This document shows positions 28,801-32,128 of a DNA stretch of 32,128 bases, in pieces. The notes beneath the pieces were generated by a model. The model was not told the origin of the DNA, ran no database searches, and saw only the letters and a list, made by a program, of their open reading frames with translations. Made by a program: the position numbers and the translations under genes. Positions within the stretch are counted from its first letter, which is position 1; the number at the start of each line of letters is the position of its first letter. The stretch lies in contig QXVZ01014416.1 in NCBI GenBank assembly GCA_008931825.1, positions 1 through 32,128 on the forward strand. The letters are read 5' to 3'. This DNA comes from Phallusia fumigata (lineage: Eukaryota; Chordata; Ascidiacea; Phlebobranchia; Ascidiidae).

Positions 28801-31800
28801 GTTGGATGTCCGGGTGAAGATTTTAGTCTCGCTCCTCTTCCGTATACAAGTAAGAGTTTAAATATTACAGCCGAGTATCTTCGAAAAACTTTTTTCGCAA
28901 AAAATTCAAATAATTCATAGAACATATTCTATAATTATGTCATGGATTGGGACGACAAGTGTAAACAGAAAATCAGTTAAGTTTAAGGACCAGATGAAAA
29001 CCTAATAGGACAAAGTCATGTTCCCATTGCTTCTTATTGCCATAACAAAGTGAAAACGAGTTAAGAATTTTTGACACTTTTTCACACAGCGCTAAGATTT
29101 TACCTCAGCCACATTTTTGAAGATTACCGAAACGTATCTTTTTTTTGCTTTGTGTTCTGCATTTTTTGTAATTCCGATAACTTACCCCTTTCACATTTAC
29201 AGAACCTGACAATCTCTCGGTGTGCGAGAAACCGTACTATGGTCCTAACTGCATCTGTCCGTCTTCTATGTTTGAATGTGCTTGTCATAAGTATGATCGT
29301 TGCAGACGCAAGGCACGATGCATACCTATGTCAAAGATAAATGACTGGCGTAACAACTGTGGAGATTGGAGCGATGAGTTTAGTGACATTTGCCCTGTAG
29401 GCAGATTTCAGTGCGACTGCTTTAACACTACTTGTAAAAGTTCATTTGGTTGTGTGCCAGGGGACCGGCGCTGTAATAGAAAAACTGATTGCTTAGATGG
29501 CAGTGACGAAGTTAATTGCACCTGCTCAGCAGAACAATTTCAGTGCGACTGTTACAAAACAAAAAACTGCATTTCCGGGGTTGGCTGCATTAAAATGAAA
29601 AAGCAATGTGATGGGAATAATAACTGCGGCGACTGGAGCGATGAAGTTAACTGCACTACAGCAACCAACCAATACGAGTGTCTTTGTTACCAAAGTAAAA
29701 ATTGTATATCTAACAGAGGTTGGTTTAGTAAGCGTCAACGATGTAATGGGTTTAATGACTGCGGTGATTGGAGTGATGAATTTAATTGCACTTGTCCAGC
29801 TAGGAAGTTTGAATGCGATTGTTTGAAAACGAACAATTGTACTGCTCGCAGTAACTGCATCGGAAAAACACGTATTTGTAATGGAAAAAACGACTGTGGT
29901 GATTGGAGTGATGAAGTTAATTGCACTTGTAATTCTAAACATAACTTTGCATGTGCTTGTTATAAAACAAACAATTGCAGCTTTTCCATTCGCAAAGGTT
30001 GTATCGCAAAATCTCACCAATGCGATGGTAAGAATGACTGTGGAGATTGGAGTGATGAAATCAGTTGCACATTTCCAGCCAATAAGTTTCAATGCGACTG
30101 TCACAAAAAAAAGAACTGCACTGTACAAGGTTTAGTTCCGATACATACGCAATGTGATGGTTTAAAAAACTGTGAAGATTGGAGCGATGAATTTAATTGC
30201 ACTTGTGCAGCTGATAAGTTTACTTGTGCATGTGCGAAAACAAAACAGTGCATCGGAATGGAGGGAAGTTGCATTGATCGATCTTTGTTGTGTGATGGAA
30301 ATCGTGACTGTTTGGACGGAAGTGACGAGTCACAATATACATGTAACTGCACAGGAGTTTTCGCAAGATGTCCTTGTGATCCCGGTAATAAAAATTGCCT
30401 TTCTGCTGGTAAATGTATACCCTTTGACTGGTTAGGTGATAACTTTAAAGATTGCGCTGATGGAAGTGACGAATTTTGTACATTCCATAACTTATTATGT
30501 AAATCTTGCCCAATGCATGTTACATCCTGTAAGAGTGAACAATTCGCCAGGTATCTTGTGCATACGACAGTTCCAGCAAAGTGCAATTCTGTACTGCAAC
30601 CTTCGTGTGTTGATGACATCAATAGTTGTGAAACAGAGAAATTCATTTGTGTCACTTCAGAATGTAAAAATTATGATGAATTTTGTCACAATTTGTTTAC
30701 ATGTGAAAATCAAGAACTAATATTGTACAATTACTTCTGCGATGGAATAGATTGGTCAGCCCGCGGTTGCAGGGATAAGAGCGACGAAGTCAATGAGGGA
30801 TTCGGCTTCAAGTGTTCTGGATCATCAAGACAAGGTGTTTGCGTTTTGCCTCAAGCCAACGTCTACGATTCAATGGCTCAGTGTTCTGATAACTCTGATC
30901 TTTGTTTCGTCAAAGGACAGTTCAGGTGCTTTCAATGCTTGGATAAAAAGTTAATTATATCACCGAAGCAAGTATGTGACGGTGTAGTGGATTGTTTTGA
31001 TATGTCAGATGAATGTTTGTGTTCAAATCAGAGTTTGTGTGACGAAATAAGAGGTACTTGTCCCCCAAATCAGGTCCGATTTTACAATAGTTCGACGTGC
31101 ATTACCCCGGACGAGTCTTTGTGCAATACCAGCCTAAAACGCTTTGATCAAATTAACACAAAGTATTGTTCAAGTCAAAACAACTCAAGACAGACTCAGT
31201 GTTTACCAGAAAACGTAAATGACCTCGAACTAGACGAAATATTTAAGTGTGCAAAAACCGACAATATGCGGTTAAGAAATCAATTTCAACAATGGTTAAA
31301 AGAGGGGGTGACGGCCAAAGATCTGTTAGATTCAATATGTGATGGAGTATATCTTGACAAATTTAGGATTTTGGGTGAAACAAACTGTCCCAATGCGTTT
31401 AAATGTATTTCACTTCCGGGATTTACAGTAAAAAGCTCTCAAGTTTGTGATGGTAGAACTAATTGTGTCGACGGTTCAGACGAATTTCCAAATCTTTGTC
31501 ACAAAACTCGATATTATTGCCAAAGTGGAACGCGTATCTCAATAAGCAGAAAAACTGTTTGTGATGGAATTATTGACTGTGACAACGAATCTGATGAAAG
31601 CAGATGTCGCTGTGAAAGCAAAAGTTTTTTTTGCACAAATCAACAACCGTTGTCGGTTGAATGGAAACTTGTGCAGAATGGAATCCATGATTGTTCTGAT
31701 GGAAGTGACGAATGTGTAAACTTGGCTGGGGATGCGTTTGCAGACGTCAACGAAATGATTGCCAATCCTATTTATCGAGGTATCTTCTGGATAACAGCTA

Positions 31801-32128
31801 TGTTTGCTTTGGGAGGGAACTTATTTGTATTTGGTGCAACTGCGCACGGCTTATATAATGCAAAAAAGGACCAAAACGTTTTTATTCACACCAGTATGTT
31901 TATTCTTAATCTAAGTGTCTCGGATTTCCTCATGGGCATTTACTTGCTCGCGGTCATTTTGCAAGGAACTCGATTTTCTGGCTCGTATTGTTTGTTTGAT
32001 AAGGAATGGAGATCGAGTAGTTTGTGTTCAGGACTTGGAGCGCTGGCAGTTATATCATCTGAATCATCAGCCTTTACTATGACAGCCATGACCACCTATC
32101 GTCTTGTATCAGTCTTTAAACCGTTCGT
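28755..32128 (+). CDS. LDL-receptor class A repeat / rhodopsin-family receptor, GRL101/relaxin-receptor type (3' end off window)
   Basis: Exons 28755-28800 and 29203 to the window end join in phase 1 into at least 990 codons without a stop. Signal peptide MLWLLFLLFCVGCVA, then about 14 LDL class A modules (residues about 37-853), then three membrane segments: TM1 near residue 875 (with the GN motif), TM2 near 915 (NLSVSDFLMGIYL) and TM3 near 958 after the conserved Cys 957. TM2 is highly characteristic of the LGR/relaxin receptor and molluscan GRL101 group. Unlike relaxin receptors, no leucine-rich repeats are visible. The ligand is unknown; a peptide or lipoprotein-like ligand bound by the LDL modules is plausible. 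TM4-7 lie beyond the window. Confidence 0.85.
29203..32128 (+). CDS. Receptor exon 2: one long open exon, LDL modules to TM3
   Basis: 2926 bases without a stop or recognisable intron, continuing past the window. Codons start at positions divisible by 3. It covers the entire LDL module array and TM1-3. Confidence 0.85.
29256..31715 (+). other. Array of about 14 LDL-receptor class A modules
   Basis: Each module ends C(D/N)G..(D/N)C.(D/E)(W/G)SDE..C. Modules 1-9 carry two extra cysteines in the segment after F-x-C (F-x-C-x-C...N-C), giving eight per module; modules 10-14 are nearer the usual six. GDWSDE replaces the usual DGSDE in modules 1 and 3-6 (EDWSDE in 7). Module 4 has Trp (29721-29723) and module 7 has Leu in place of the third canonical Cys. 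Confidence 0.85.
31779..32128 (+). other. Membrane segments TM1-TM3 of a class A receptor
   Basis: GIFWITAMFALGGNLFVFGA (TM1), FILNLSVSDFLMGIYLLAVI (TM2) and LGALAVISSESSAFTMTAMT (TM3). The D/ERY-type motif after TM3 reads TYR-L (Y981, R982), so the acidic residue is absent. Confidence 0.85.

Noticed and set aside
29526..30655. Two long open frames on the minus strand opposite the LDL modules
   Set aside because: They are antisense shadows produced by the repetitive coding sequence; the + strand frame shows clear LDL module cysteines.

Overview
The window looks like a piece of a tunicate (sea squirt) nuclear genome, most likely Ciona. This is an inference from four things: AT-rich non-coding DNA, small exons with short GT-AG introns, chordate/metazoan extracellular domains, and very high allelic divergence where the assembly has failed to merge haplotypes. 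All genes recognised lie on the + strand. Exons were found by reading conserved domain cysteines and checking splice sites and phase by hand.

Region 1 (1-16800): a tandem family of secreted mosaic proteins. Gene A (exons 265-4225; its signal-peptide exon lies just off the left edge) and gene B (10051-14895, complete, 430 codons) share the order signal peptide - CCP/sushi - WxxW (mucin/CILP type) - calcium-binding-type EGF repeats - CCP/sushi - two somatomedin B domains - short Phe/Pro-rich tail. Each domain sits on one or two phase-1 exons. A third copy (5601-6166) keeps only the last two exons and is broken. Gene B has lost one EGF exon, leaving a relic, and carries a 654-bp inverted-repeat transposon in an intron. 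The spacer 6775-10050 holds other repeats, including a pair of sequences sharing a perfect RFX X-box.

Region 2 (18576-27050): a Mind bomb-like RING E3 ligase gene. It encodes two consecutive MIB_HERC2-ZZ-MIB_HERC2 modules, one Mind bomb SH3-type repeat and two RING fingers, ending in a typical Mind bomb C-terminus. There is no room for the usual ankyrin block. The stretch 22176-25644 contains the same 1.7 kb twice around a single N; this is best read as two unmerged alleles.

Region 3 (28755-window end): a large receptor gene. A signal-peptide exon is followed by one long open exon with about 14 LDL-receptor class A modules, many of them an eight-cysteine variant. The first three membrane segments of a rhodopsin-family receptor of the GRL101/relaxin-receptor type follow. 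The gene continues beyond the window.

Four single Ns (2644, 7087, 12781, 23949) each sit between two near-copies of the same DNA, so apparent local duplications at these points should not be taken at face value. No CRISPR array, rRNA gene or convincing tRNA was seen.
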